Assembly: GCF_021462825.1 (NCBI RefSeq)
Contig: NZ_JAKEEB010000002.1
Location: 310,001 to 374,000, forward strand
DNA from: Streptomyces glomeratus
Lineage (GTDB): Bacteria > Actinomycetota > Actinomycetes > Streptomycetales > Streptomycetaceae
Length of the DNA: 64,000 nucleotides
Direction of reading: 5' to 3'
In this document: piece by piece, positions 52,267-60,572 of the stretch
How the letters are laid out: each line of letters opens with the position of its first letter
Position numbering within the stretch: position 1 is the stretch's first letter
Notes under the pieces: model-generated
Seen by the model: only the letters and a program-made list of their open reading frames with translations
The model's database searches: none
Told to the model about the DNA's origin: nothing
Translations under genes and position numbers: made by a program

Positions 52267-53160
52267 TTGATTACCGGCATTAAGGGCGCGCGCGTCCGCA
52301 GAGCAGCCGCGACAGTCGTCACCACCGCAGCCGTGCTCGCCACCGGCGCCCTCACCGCGGCACCCGCGCAGGCCGTCACAAAGCCCACGATCACCGCCAA
52401 GGGCGGGTTCGTGATGAACAACGGCACCGGCACGAGCCTGTTCACCAAGGCCGCCGACACGCAGCTGTCCACCGGCTCCACCACCAAGATCATGACCGCG
52501 AAGGTGGTGCTGTCCCAGCCGAACCTGAACCTGGACGCGAAGGTCACGATCCAGAAGGCCTACAGCGACTACGTCGTCCGGAACAACGCCTCCCAGGCCC
52601 ACCTGATCGTCGGCGACAAGGTCACCGTCCGTCAGCTCCTGTACGGGCTGATGCTGCCCTCCGGCTGTGACGCGGCCTACGCGCTCGCGGACAAGTTCGG
52701 TACCGGCTCCACGCGCGACGCGCGCGTGAAGTCGTTCATCGGCAAGATGAACAGCACCGCCCGGGGCCTCGGCCTGACGCGCACGCACTTCGACTCGTTC
52801 GACGGCATCGGCAACGGCAACAACTACTCGACGCCGCGCGACCTGACGAAGCTCGCGAGCAACGCGATGAAGAACTCCACCTTCCGCTCGGTCGTGAAGA
52901 CCAAGACGACGCAGCAGAAGGTCACCACCAAGAGCGGCGGCTACCGCTACTACAACTGGACCAACACCAACCCGCTGCTCGGCACCTACAGCGGCGCCAT
53001 CGGCGTGAAGACGGGCTCCGGCCCGGAGGCCAAGTACTGCCTGGTCTTCGCCGCGACCCGCGGCACCAAGACGATCATCGGTACGGTCCTGGCGTCGACG
53101 TCGCCCAGCGACCGCCTGGCCGACGCGAAGAAGCTGCTGAACTACGGCTTCGCCGTCTGA
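52267..53160 (+). CDS. D-alanyl-D-alanine carboxypeptidase/transpeptidase (S11, K15 type)
   Basis: 297 residues starting at a TTG with GGAG 8 nt upstream. Signal peptide ends at AQA (36). The three penicillin-binding motifs are Ser71-Thr-Thr-Lys74, Ser132-Gly-Cys134 and Lys248-Thr-Gly. The SGC in place of SxN and the mature numbering (35, 96, about 212) match the Streptomyces K15 DD-transpeptidase, so it likely trims or crosslinks stem peptides outside the cell. No C-terminal amphipathic anchor is seen, so secreted. Ends at a strong bidirectional terminator. Confidence 0.94.
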   Translation: MITGIKGARVRRAAATVVTTAAVLATGALTAAPAQAVTKPTITAKGGFVMNNGTGTSLFTKAADTQLSTGSTTKIMTAKVVLSQPNLNLDAKVTIQKAYSDYVVRNNASQAHLIVGDKVTVRQLLYGLMLPSGCDAAYALADKFGTGSTRDARVKSFIGKMNSTARGLGLTRTHFDSFDGIGNGNNYSTPRDLTKLASNAMKNSTFRSVVKTKTTQQKVTTKSGGYRYYNWTNTNPLLGTYSGAIGVKTGSGPEAKYCLVFAATRGTKTIIGTVLASTSPSDRLADAKKLLNYGFAV

Positions 53161-53178
53161 TCAAGCCGGCAACGGCGA

Positions 53179-53212
53179 AAGGGGCCGGCCGCTCCTCCGC
53201 GGCCGGCCCCTT
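53179..53212. terminator. Bidirectional terminator between the DD-peptidase and bkd operon
   Basis: Perfect 14-bp stem AAGGGGCCGGCCGC / GCGGCCGGCCCCTT with a 6-nt loop between convergent genes. Confidence 0.9.
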
Positions 53213-53234
53213 CGTCGTCCCTGCGACCCGGGCG

Positions 53235-54638
53235 CTAGGCCCAGGTGATCAGCCGCTTCGGCTGCTCCAGGATGGCCGCCACGTCCGCGAGGACCTTCGA
53301 GCCCAGCTCGCCGTCCACCAGACGGTGGTCGAAGCTGAGGGCGAGGGTCGTCACCTGACGGGGCTTGATCTTGCCCTTGTGGACCCAGGGCTGGAGCTTG
53401 ATCGCGCCGACCGCGAGGATCGCCGACTCGCCCGGGTTCAGGATCGGCGTGCCCGTGTCGACGCCGAACACCCCCACGTTCGTGATGGTGACCGTGCCGC
53501 CCTGCATCGCCGCCGGGGACGTCTTGCCCTCGCGGGCCGTCGCCACCAGCTCGCCGAGCGCCTCGGCCAGCTCCGGGAGCGTCTTGTCGTGCGCGTCCTT
53601 GATGTTCGGCACGATCAGACCGCGCGGCGTGGCCGCCGCGATGCCCAGGTTCACATAGTGCTTGCGCACGATCTCCTGGTTGGCCTCGTCCCAGGACGCG
53701 TTGATGTCGGGGTTCCGCCTGATCGCGACCAGGAGGGCCTTGGCGATCAGCAGGAGCGGGTTGACGCGCAGACCCTGGAGGTCCTTGTCCTGCTTCAGCT
53801 CCTCGACCAGCTTCATCGTCCGGGTCACGTCGACCGTGATGAACTCCGTGACGTGCGGCGCGGTGAACGCGGAGCCGACCATCGCCTGCGCGGTGACCTT
53901 GCGGACACCCTTGACGGGGATACGGGTCTCCCGCGCGGTGTCGAACGTCACCGCGGGCGCCGGAGCGGCCGGGCGCTCCACCGCCGGCGCGGGGACCGCC
54001 GGAGCGGCCGCCGCCGGCGCGGGGGCCGCGGCCGCGTGCACGTCCTCGCGGGTGATGATCCCGTCCGGGCCCGAGGGGGTCACCGTCGCGAGATCGACGC
54101 CGAGGTCCTTGGCGAGCTTGCGCACCGGGGGCTTCGCCAGCGGGCGGGTCTTCCCGCCGCCGTGCCCGTTCAGCTCGCCCTGGAGTGCCGTGGCCGCGTG
54201 GAGGGCGCCCTCCGCGGCCGCCGCGGTCGTCTTGCGGGGGCGGCGCCTGGTGGACGACTCGGCGACGCCGTACCCCACGAGGACGGGCTTGCGCCCCTCC
54301 TGCTTGGGCTCCTCGGCCGGGGGCTTCGGCGCCGGGGTCTGCTCGGCCGGCTCCGGTGCCTCCTTCGCGGGAGCGCCCCCGGCCACGGCGACCGCGATGA
54401 TCGAGGTCCCGACGTCCACCGTGGTGCCCTCGGGGAAGTGCAGTTCCCGGACCACCCCGTCGTAGGGGATGGGCAGTTCCACGGCCGCCTTGGCGGTCTC
54501 CACCTCGCACACGACCTGCCCGTCGGTGACCGTGTCCCCGGGCTGGACGTACCACTTGAGGATCTCGGCCTCGGTCAGGCCCTCGCCCACGTCGGGCATC
54601 TTGAATTCGCGCACGGACGCGTCAGTCATCGTCGTCAC
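53235..54638 (-). CDS. bkdC: Branched-chain alpha-keto acid dehydrogenase E2 (dihydrolipoamide acyltransferase)
   Basis: 467 residues. Lipoyl domain at about 10-85 with lipoyl-lysine 50 in EVETAKAAVE, an Ala/Pro-rich linker, a peripheral subunit-binding domain (VRKLAKDLGVDLATVTPSGPDGIITREDV), a second flexible linker, and the catalytic core with His438 in SFDHRLVDG and GTPILNPGESAIL. I start at the GTG at 54638, which has GGAG 6 nt upstream; an ATG 9 nt on is also possible. Transfers the acyl group to CoA to give branched short acyl-CoA for fatty acids. 10 nt after E1beta. Confidence 0.94.
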   Translation of the reverse strand: MTTMTDASVREFKMPDVGEGLTEAEILKWYVQPGDTVTDGQVVCEVETAKAAVELPIPYDGVVRELHFPEGTTVDVGTSIIAVAVAGGAPAKEAPEPAEQTPAPKPPAEEPKQEGRKPVLVGYGVAESSTRRRPRKTTAAAAEGALHAATALQGELNGHGGGKTRPLAKPPVRKLAKDLGVDLATVTPSGPDGIITREDVHAAAAPAPAAAAPAVPAPAVERPAAPAPAVTFDTARETRIPVKGVRKVTAQAMVGSAFTAPHVTEFITVDVTRTMKLVEELKQDKDLQGLRVNPLLLIAKALLVAIRRNPDINASWDEANQEIVRKHYVNLGIAAATPRGLIVPNIKDAHDKTLPELAEALGELVATAREGKTSPAAMQGGTVTITNVGVFGVDTGTPILNPGESAILAVGAIKLQPWVHKGKIKPRQVTTLALSFDHRLVDGELGSKVLADVAAILEQPKRLITWA

Positions 54639-54648
54639 GACCCTCTCC

Positions 54649-55626
54649 TCAGTACGCCAGGACGCGGTCGACGGCGTCCAGCACCCGGTCCAGGCCCGGC
54701 AGGTACTCCTCCTCCAGCCGCGCCGGCGGATACGGGGCGTGATAGCCACCGACCCGCAGCACGGGCGCCTCCAGGTGGTAGAAGCACCGCTCCGTGATCC
54801 GGGCGGCGATCTCCGCGCCCGAACCGAAGAACACCGGTGCCTCGTGCACCACCACCAGGCGGCGGGTCTTCTCCACCGACGCCTGCAGGGAGTCGAAGTC
54901 CAGCGGCGAGACCGAGCGCAGGTCCAGCACCTCCAGTGACCGGCCCTCCTCCTGGGCGGCCACGGCGGCCTCCTGGCACACCTTCACCATCGGGCCGTAG
55001 GCGGCCAGCGTGACATCCGTGCCCTCGCGCACCACCCGCGCCTTGTGCAGGGGGTACGGGATCGCCTCGGCGTCGACCTCGGACTTGTCCCAGTAGCGCC
55101 GCTTCGGCTCGAAGAAGATCACCGGGTCGTCGCTCTGGATCGCCTGCTGCATCATCCAGTACGCGTCCGACGCGTTCGACGGAGAGACGATCTTCAGGCC
55201 GGCCACATGCGCGAACAGCGCCTCGGGGGACTCGCTGTGGTGCTCGACCGCGCCGATCCCGCCACCGTAGGGGATGCGGATGACGACCGGCAGCTTCACC
55301 TTGCCCAGGGAACGGGCGTGCATCTTCGCCAGCTGCGTGACGATCTGGTCGTAGGCGGGGAAGACAAAACCGTCGAACTGGATTTCGACCACCGGCCGGT
55401 ACCCGCGCAGCGCCAGACCGATCGCGGTGCCGACGATGCCCGACTCGGCCAGCGGGGTGTCGATGACCCGGTCCTCGCCGAAGTCCTTCTGCAGGCCGTC
55501 GGTGACACGGAAGACGCCACCGAGCTTGCCGACGTCCTCACCCATCACCAGGACCTTGGGGTCCGCTTCCAGGGCCTTGCGCAGCGACTCGTTGATCGCC
55601 TTGGCGAGCGCCATCTTCTCGGCCAC
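54649..55626 (-). CDS. bkdB: Branched-chain alpha-keto acid dehydrogenase E1 beta
   Basis: 325 residues, transketolase-type subunit. Pyrimidine-binding part with MALAKAINESLRKALEADPKVLVMGEDVGKLGGVFRVTDGL, PLAESGIVGTAIGLALRGYRPVVEIQFDGFVFPAYDQI and the phosphate-binding VEHHSESPEALFAH; C-terminal transketolase domain with VLDLRSVSPLDFDSL. GTG start one base after the E1alpha stop, with AAGGGGG 9 nt upstream. Together with E1alpha decarboxylates the 2-oxo acids from Val, Leu and Ile and reductively acylates lipoate. Confidence 0.95.
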   Translation of the reverse strand: MAEKMALAKAINESLRKALEADPKVLVMGEDVGKLGGVFRVTDGLQKDFGEDRVIDTPLAESGIVGTAIGLALRGYRPVVEIQFDGFVFPAYDQIVTQLAKMHARSLGKVKLPVVIRIPYGGGIGAVEHHSESPEALFAHVAGLKIVSPSNASDAYWMMQQAIQSDDPVIFFEPKRRYWDKSEVDAEAIPYPLHKARVVREGTDVTLAAYGPMVKVCQEAAVAAQEEGRSLEVLDLRSVSPLDFDSLQASVEKTRRLVVVHEAPVFFGSGAEIAARITERCFYHLEAPVLRVGGYHAPYPPARLEEEYLPGLDRVLDAVDRVLAY

Positions 55627-55627
55627 G

Positions 55628-56818
55628 TCAGTTGCCCCCTTCAACGTCCGCGAACGACGCCTGGTAGGCGGCGAACCCGGCCCGCTCCTCGTCGACGAGT
55701 CCATGCCCGTCCGCGTACACGTTCTCGAAGATGGCGAAGTGGTCCGGGTCCGGCATGGCACGGACCGCTTCACGCACCCGCCTTCCCAACGCCTCGCTCT
55801 CCGCCTCGAGTTCCGCGAAGAATCCTTCGTCCGCGTGGTCCGTGGCCAGGAGATACGCGCGCAGGCGGGCGATCGGGTCCTTCGCCTCCCAGGCGACCCG
55901 CTCGTCGTCGTGGCGGTAGCGGGTCGGGTCGTCGGAGGTCGTGTGCGCACCCATGCGGTACGTGAACGCCTCGACCAGGGTCGGGCCCTCGCCGTTGCGC
56001 GCCCGCTCCAGCGCCCACTTCGTGACCGCGAGGCAGGCCAGGACGTCGTTGCCGTCCACGCGCACGCCCGGGAAGCCGAAGCCCTGCGCCCGCTGGTACA
56101 GCGGCACACGGGTCTGCTTCTCGGTCGGCTCGGAGATCGCCCACTGGTTGTTCTGGCAGAAGAACACCACCGGCGCGTTGTACACCGCCGCGAAGGTGAA
56201 CGACTCCGCGACGTCGCCCTGGCTGGAGGCGCCGTCACCGAAGTACGCGATCACCGCCGAGTCGGCACCGTCCTTCGCCACGCCCATGGCGTAGCCCGTC
56301 GCGTGCAGCGTCTGCGAGCCGATGACGATCGTGTAGAGGTGGAAGTTGTTGCCGTTAGGGTCCCAGCCGCCGTTGTTCACGCCGCGGAACATGCCGAGCA
56401 GGTTGGTGGGGTCGACGCCGCGGCACCAGGCGACGCCGTGCTCGCGGTAGGTCGGGAAGACGTAGTCCTCGTCGTTCAGGGCCCGTCCCGAACCGATCTG
56501 GGCGGCCTCCTGGCCGAGCAGCGAGGCCCACAGGCCCAGCTCGCCCTGGCGCTGCAGAGAGGTGGCCTCCGCGTCGAAGCGGCGGGTCAGCACCATGTCC
56601 CGGTAGAGGCCGCGCAGCTGCTCGGGCGTGATGCCCTCGACATACCGGTCGTACTCCGGGTTCGCGACCCGCTCGCCCTCCGGCGTCAGCAGCTGGACGA
56701 GATCGGTGTCCGAGCCCTTCTTGGGCGTGGTGCTGGTGGTGCGCTTGCTGCCGGTGGTGCCGGCCTTGCTTCCGGCGCTGCGTCGCGGCTTGCGCGCGGC
56801 AGTGCTCTCCACGGTCAC
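55628..56818 (-). CDS. bkdA: Branched-chain alpha-keto acid dehydrogenase E1 alpha
   Basis: 396 residues. A basic Thr/Lys/Ser N-terminal tail of about 35 residues, then the E1alpha fold with YFGDGASSQGDVAESFTFAAVYNAPVVFFCQNNQWAISEP, the thiamine-diphosphate binding GDG-to-NN stretch, and the phosphorylation-loop-like YRMGAHTTSDDPTRYR. GTG start at 56818 with GGAGGAG 5 nt upstream. First gene of the bkdABC operon; supplies branched starter units for fatty acids and polyketides. Confidence 0.95.
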   Translation of the reverse strand: MTVESTAARKPRRSAGSKAGTTGSKRTTSTTPKKGSDTDLVQLLTPEGERVANPEYDRYVEGITPEQLRGLYRDMVLTRRFDAEATSLQRQGELGLWASLLGQEAAQIGSGRALNDEDYVFPTYREHGVAWCRGVDPTNLLGMFRGVNNGGWDPNGNNFHLYTIVIGSQTLHATGYAMGVAKDGADSAVIAYFGDGASSQGDVAESFTFAAVYNAPVVFFCQNNQWAISEPTEKQTRVPLYQRAQGFGFPGVRVDGNDVLACLAVTKWALERARNGEGPTLVEAFTYRMGAHTTSDDPTRYRHDDERVAWEAKDPIARLRAYLLATDHADEGFFAELEAESEALGRRVREAVRAMPDPDHFAIFENVYADGHGLVDEERAGFAAYQASFADVEGGN

Positions 56819-57042
56819 GTGTGCTCCTCCGTCGGTCCGGCCCCCGGGTTCGCCGGGTGCCTGGGGGTCCCCTCGGCCCGCTTGGGGCCGGTGGGAGCGG
56901 CTCCGCCTGCAGCGCACGGACGCACGGGGTGGGTGCGACTCGTTCGAAACAGACGTGACAGGTGCCCCGGCGAGCGCCCTGCAAAGGGCACGTTACCCAG
57001 TGCGCCACATTTCTGTGAAACCCCTCCTGACCTGGGATTTTG

Positions 57043-57056
57043 CTTGGATTTCCAAG
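57043..57056. promoter_or_regulatory. Candidate operator of the bkd operon
   Basis: Perfect 6-bp arms CTTGGA / TCCAAG separated by TT, 225 bp upstream of E1alpha, in the only A/T-rich patch of the gap. Lrp/AsnC-type BkdR regulators control bkd operons in Streptomyces; this could be their site. Confidence 0.45.
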
Positions 57057-57274
57057 TAAATCGAGTAAGTCGGGCACAGATGCTGGTCACAGCCTTGCAG
57101 GGGGCCGGAACAACGGCACGTTATCCCGCTCACCTGGAGCACGGGAAGACATCTTCTGGGGTGGTGCTGGTGTCGCGGTGTGGCGGCGGGCTGTGTCACC
57201 GGTGTCCGGGGGCGGCTGCCGGCTCCGCCGCTACCGTCCGTGTACGGCGTGTGGCGTTCTCGGAGGGCGCGCGG

Positions 57275-57404
57275 AGCAGTGGAGGCGCGCGTAGCAGTGG
57301 AGGGTGCGCGTAGCAGTGGAGGGTGCGCGGTGTGGCCCAGGGCGCGGGGCGGGTGTGGCGCCGTGCGGCCCAGGGCGCCGGGGCGCCGGGGCGGGTGTGG
57401 CGCG
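57275..57404. repeat. GC-rich tandem repeats downstream of the second Ser/Thr kinase
   Basis: AGCAGTGGAGG at 57275, 57293 and 57312 (18-19 bp period), followed by a second motif pair: GTGYGGCCCAGGGCGC at 57330 and 57363, and GGGGCGGGTGTGGCGC at 57346 and 57388. Both are in the gap between the kinase stop and the bkd promoter. Confidence 0.8.
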
Positions 57405-57444
57405 GAGGAAGCCGAGATCGTCGCGGCGGGCAGGCCCGGACGGG

Positions 57445-57486
57445 CACGCGCGCGTGGAGCCCGTTTCCGGGTCCCACGCGCGCGTG
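57445..57486 (-). terminator. Long hairpin, probable terminator of the second kinase
   Basis: CACGCGCGCGTGG (57445-57457) pairs with CCACGCGCGCGTG (57474-57486), with an inner CCCG/CGGG stem and TTTC loop, giving about 17 pairs plus one mismatch. It starts about 55 bp past the kinase stop on the minus strand. The arms are themselves palindromic. Confidence 0.6.
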
Positions 57487-57540
57487 GCTGCGTTCTCGCG
57501 GGGCGGTCGCCCCTTGTGTGCCGTGCGGGATACGGGCCGG

Positions 57541-59127
57541 TCAGGGCAGCTGCGGGTCGCCCGCGCCAGCGGTGTCCCCGCCGCCGCCCCCGCCCCCGCC
57601 GGTCGCCGTCGGGTCCGAGGTCGTGCCGCCGCCGCCCGTGGGCGAGTCCGTCGGCCCGTCCGTGGGCGCCGTCTCGGAGGGCTCGTCGGTCGGCTGCTCC
57701 GGCGTCGTCGACGGCTGCGGCGGCGGCTGCTCGCTGTAGCTCTGCGACGGCGTGTACGAGGGCGTGTAGTCCGAGCCGCCGCCCGTGTCCTCGGTGCCGC
57801 CCGTGGACGTGTCGGTCGCCTCGTCCGTCGGGGTCTCCTCGGACTTCTTGTCGTCCTTGGAGTGCGTGGCGGCCGGCGACTGCGTGGTGCCCGTCCCGCC
57901 GCCGTTTCCGCCCGCGTTCTGCAGCGCCAGCGCGACGCCCGCCGCTATGGCGATGACGGCGAGGACCGCGAGGATCCACAGCTTGCCGCGCCCGCTGCCC
58001 CTGTTGCCGTGTCCCTCGAAACCGCCGTCGTCCCCGGAGCCGTAGCCCGCGGGCAGGATGGGCTGCGGAATCTGGGTGGTGCCGGGCTCACCGGGGTGCG
58101 GCATCACCGTCGTACCGGCGAAGCCTCCCGCGGGGGTGTGCCGGCCCTCGTGCATGTCCACCGGGCCGGTGTTCCAGGTCCCGGTGTGGCTGCCCTGGTC
58201 GTACAGCATCTGCAGCGCGTACTGCACCAGACCGCGCATCTCCTCCGCGGTCTGGAACCGGTCGTCCGGCTCCTTCGCGAGGGAACGCATCACGAGCCCG
58301 TCCAGCTCCGGCGGGGCCGCGCCCTCCGAGATCTGGGACGGGGGCACCGGGATGTCCTGGACGTGCTGGTACACCACGGACAGCGGGGTCTCGCCGACGA
58401 ACGGCGGCCGCAGCGCGAGCAGTTCGTACAGCAGGCAGCCCGTGGCGTACAGGTCCGAACGGTGGTCGACCGCCTTGCCGAGCGCCTGCTCCGGGGAGAG
58501 GTACTGCGGCGTGCCCATGACCATGCCGGTCTGCGTCATCGTCGTGGACGCCCCGTGCAGGGCGCGCGCGATGCCGAAGTCCATCACCTTCACGGCGCCG
58601 TTGTTGGTGATGATGACGTTCGCCGGCTTGATGTCGCGGTGCACGATGCCGTGCTGGTGCGAGTAGGCCAGCGCCTCCAGCACACCCGAGACGATGATCA
58701 GGGCCTGCTCGGGCCCGGGCGCCTCCGCGTTGAGCAGCAGGTCGCGGATCGTACGGCCCTCGACCAGCTCCATCACGATGTACGGCACCGCCTGGCCGCC
58801 GACCTGGTCCTCGCCCGAGTCGTACACGGCGACGATCGCGTGGTGGTTGAGGCCGGCCACCGACTGGGCCTCGCGCGTGAAGCGGGCCTTGGAGACCGGG
58901 TCCTCGGCGAGGTCGGAGCGGAGCAGCTTGACCGCGACGGTCCGCCCGAGGCGCACGTCCTCGGCCGCGAACACCTCGGCCATGCCGCCCCGGCCGAGTC
59001 TGCGGGTCAGCCGGTACCGGCCGTCACCGACAAGCCCGCCGTTGCCCCAGTTCTCCGGCGCGTCTGACATCCCGCCGCCAGTCGCCTCGGGGTCGGACGG
59101 GCCCTGAGCGCGCTGCGTCTGTGCCAT
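57541..59127 (-). CDS. Membrane Ser/Thr protein kinase
   Basis: 528 residues. Kinase domain at about 38-300: glycine loop GRGGMAEVF, AVK lysine, HRDIKPANVI, DFGIAR and SPEQALG. One helix at about 385-405 (LWILAVLAVIAIAAGVALAL), then a ~125-residue outer tail rich in Thr, Pro, Ser and Gly (TPTDEATDTSTGG; PTDSPTGGGG, poly-Gly), without PASTA repeats. ATG at 59127 with GAGGA 5 nt upstream. Divergent gap of >800 bp on its upstream side. Substrates unknown; the gene stands near bpa and bkd in many Streptomyces, from general knowledge. Confidence 0.95.
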   Translation of the reverse strand: MAQTQRAQGPSDPEATGGGMSDAPENWGNGGLVGDGRYRLTRRLGRGGMAEVFAAEDVRLGRTVAVKLLRSDLAEDPVSKARFTREAQSVAGLNHHAIVAVYDSGEDQVGGQAVPYIVMELVEGRTIRDLLLNAEAPGPEQALIIVSGVLEALAYSHQHGIVHRDIKPANVIITNNGAVKVMDFGIARALHGASTTMTQTGMVMGTPQYLSPEQALGKAVDHRSDLYATGCLLYELLALRPPFVGETPLSVVYQHVQDIPVPPSQISEGAAPPELDGLVMRSLAKEPDDRFQTAEEMRGLVQYALQMLYDQGSHTGTWNTGPVDMHEGRHTPAGGFAGTTVMPHPGEPGTTQIPQPILPAGYGSGDDGGFEGHGNRGSGRGKLWILAVLAVIAIAAGVALALQNAGGNGGGTGTTQSPAATHSKDDKKSEETPTDEATDTSTGGTEDTGGGSDYTPSYTPSQSYSEQPPPQPSTTPEQPTDEPSETAPTDGPTDSPTGGGGTTSDPTATGGGGGGGGDTAGAGDPQLP

Positions 59128-59939
59128 CAGTCCTCGCCGTCGTTTCTGCCCGCGGTCTGCGCGGTGGTTGTTACGGTCTCCGACGGGCCACGCTACAGGC
59201 TCCGAGCAAGGCACCGGTCCGAGATGGATTCGAGAAAGACCGGACATCAAACCCTGTGCCCGGTTCCATATGCAAATTCCGCGCGCCGACCGTACGGCAC
59301 CTTCCGCACTTCCGCGACGCTACTCTCGCGTACCGTCACGGGACGAGTACCGGGCTCAAGGCGCCATGGCCCGTGGCGGACTTGGCCGAAAACGGGCGGT
59401 CGATCACGGAACGACAGCTGTCGATCATCTGTCGGTTGCGCGTTTGCCCGAGGCGCTGCCGGTTGCGCGGCGTGCTCGACTAGGTCGGGACGGCTTCGGT
59501 GCCTCTCGAGCGGGACACGATGTTCGATCCGACAAGTCGTGATCAAGACACTTCACACCGAGCCGGGTCGCGAACAACCCTCCCCGACCGGCTCCGGCGC
59601 GCGGGGCAGCTCGTGGCGAAACTCACGCCCCGCAACACCGTCCCCGGCTTCGGCACCGGCGGCGACGACCGCCCCGGGAACCACGCCGAGAGCCTCGACG
59701 AGGCGGATCGGCACGGTGGCCGGCACATGGCGATCGCGTCCGCACATGTGCCGAAAGAACGCTTCCAGGGCGGCGGGGGAGCGCTCCCGAAGCCGGCGGA
59801 AACATACGGAAGGGGCCCGGCACCCACGTGGTGCCGGGCCCCTCTCATGGTCAAGGTCACGGGCTCGCCCGGCCGAGGTCACGGGCTCGCCCGACGGCTG
59901 CGACCGGCTCGCGTGGCCGGGATGACAGGCGGGTCCGGG
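59128..59939. other. Gene-free gap upstream of the second kinase
   Basis: 812 bp with moderate G/C for this genome. I did not find a convincing gene: the open frames on both strands lack ribosome sites and cross the terminator at 59811-59843. It may contain the kinase promoter. Confidence 0.5.
59811..59843 (-). terminator. Terminator after the bpa gene
   Basis: Perfect 14-bp stem AGGGGCCCGGCACC / GGTGCCGGGCCCCT with CACGT loop, 96 bp beyond the bpa stop on the minus strand. Confidence 0.85.
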
Positions 59940-60485
59940 CTACAGGTACGGGCCGCCCGAGCGGCCGCCCGCGCGGCGGTCCTCCTCGCCGTCGGGGGAG
60001 CCCACGCCCGGCGGAAGAGCGCGGCGCATCTGCTCCAGCTGGGCCCGCGCCGCCATCTGCTGGGCGAACAGCGTGGTCTGGATCCCGTGGAAGAGACCCT
60101 CCAGCCAGCCCACCAACTGCGCCTGCGCGATGCGCAGTTCCGCGTCGCTCGGAATCGCCTCGTCCGTGAAGGGCAGGGAGAGCCGCTCGAGCTCCTCGAC
60201 GAGTTCGGGAGCTAGACCGTCCTCCAGCTCCTTCACCGAGCTGGCGTGGATCTCCTTCAGGCGCTGCCTGCTCGCCTCGTCCAAAGGAGCGGCGCGCACC
60301 TCCTCCAGCAACTGCTTGATCATGCTGCCGATGCGCATGACCTTCGCCGGCTGCTCCACCTGTTCCGTCACCGGGATCTCGCGGGAGTCGTCATCTCCGG
60401 TGCCGCCGAGAGCCATTCCGTCCTGGCCTACGACCAGGATCTTCTGGGCGTTCTCGGACGACCTTTCGTTCCTCGGCATCTCCAT
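59940..60485 (-). CDS. bpa: Bacterial proteasome activator
   Basis: 181 residues. Helical DUF2587 domain (VMRIGSMIKQLLEEVRAAPLDEASRQRLKEIHASSVKELEDGLAPELVEELERLSLPFTDEAIPSDAELRIAQAQLVGWLEGLFHGIQTTLFAQQMAARAQLEQM) after a flexible ~40-residue start. It ends in GGPYL, a C-terminal Tyr-X motif like the HbYX motif that docks activators onto the 20S proteasome. Bpa opens the proteasome gate without ATP for unfolded proteins. I start at the ATG at 60485; a second ATG is 2 codons on. Preceded by the PadR gene 87 bp away. Confidence 0.93.
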   Translation of the reverse strand: MEMPRNERSSENAQKILVVGQDGMALGGTGDDDSREIPVTEQVEQPAKVMRIGSMIKQLLEEVRAAPLDEASRQRLKEIHASSVKELEDGLAPELVEELERLSLPFTDEAIPSDAELRIAQAQLVGWLEGLFHGIQTTLFAQQMAARAQLEQMRRALPPGVGSPDGEEDRRAGGRSGGPYL

Positions 60486-60572
60486 GCGGCCATTCTCTCG
60501 CACCCGTACACAACACCAGCCATGTGCCCTCGGTGCGTGGTGATCCACCCTTCTTCTGCCTCCGGGCCGGTG

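Larger units (their letters stand above)
56819..57540. other. bkd promoter region and repeat/hairpin segment
   Basis: 722 bp without a gene. The bkd end holds a 14-bp palindrome at 57043-57056. The kinase end holds GC-rich tandem repeats (57275-57404) and a long hairpin (57445-57486). No small gene with ribosome site was found. Confidence 0.6.

Noticed and set aside
59499..60215. Plus-strand open frame between the second kinase and bpa (for example MFDPTSRDQD start)
   Set aside because: No ribosome site, runs through the bpa terminator and into the antisense of bpa, and has no recognisable motif.
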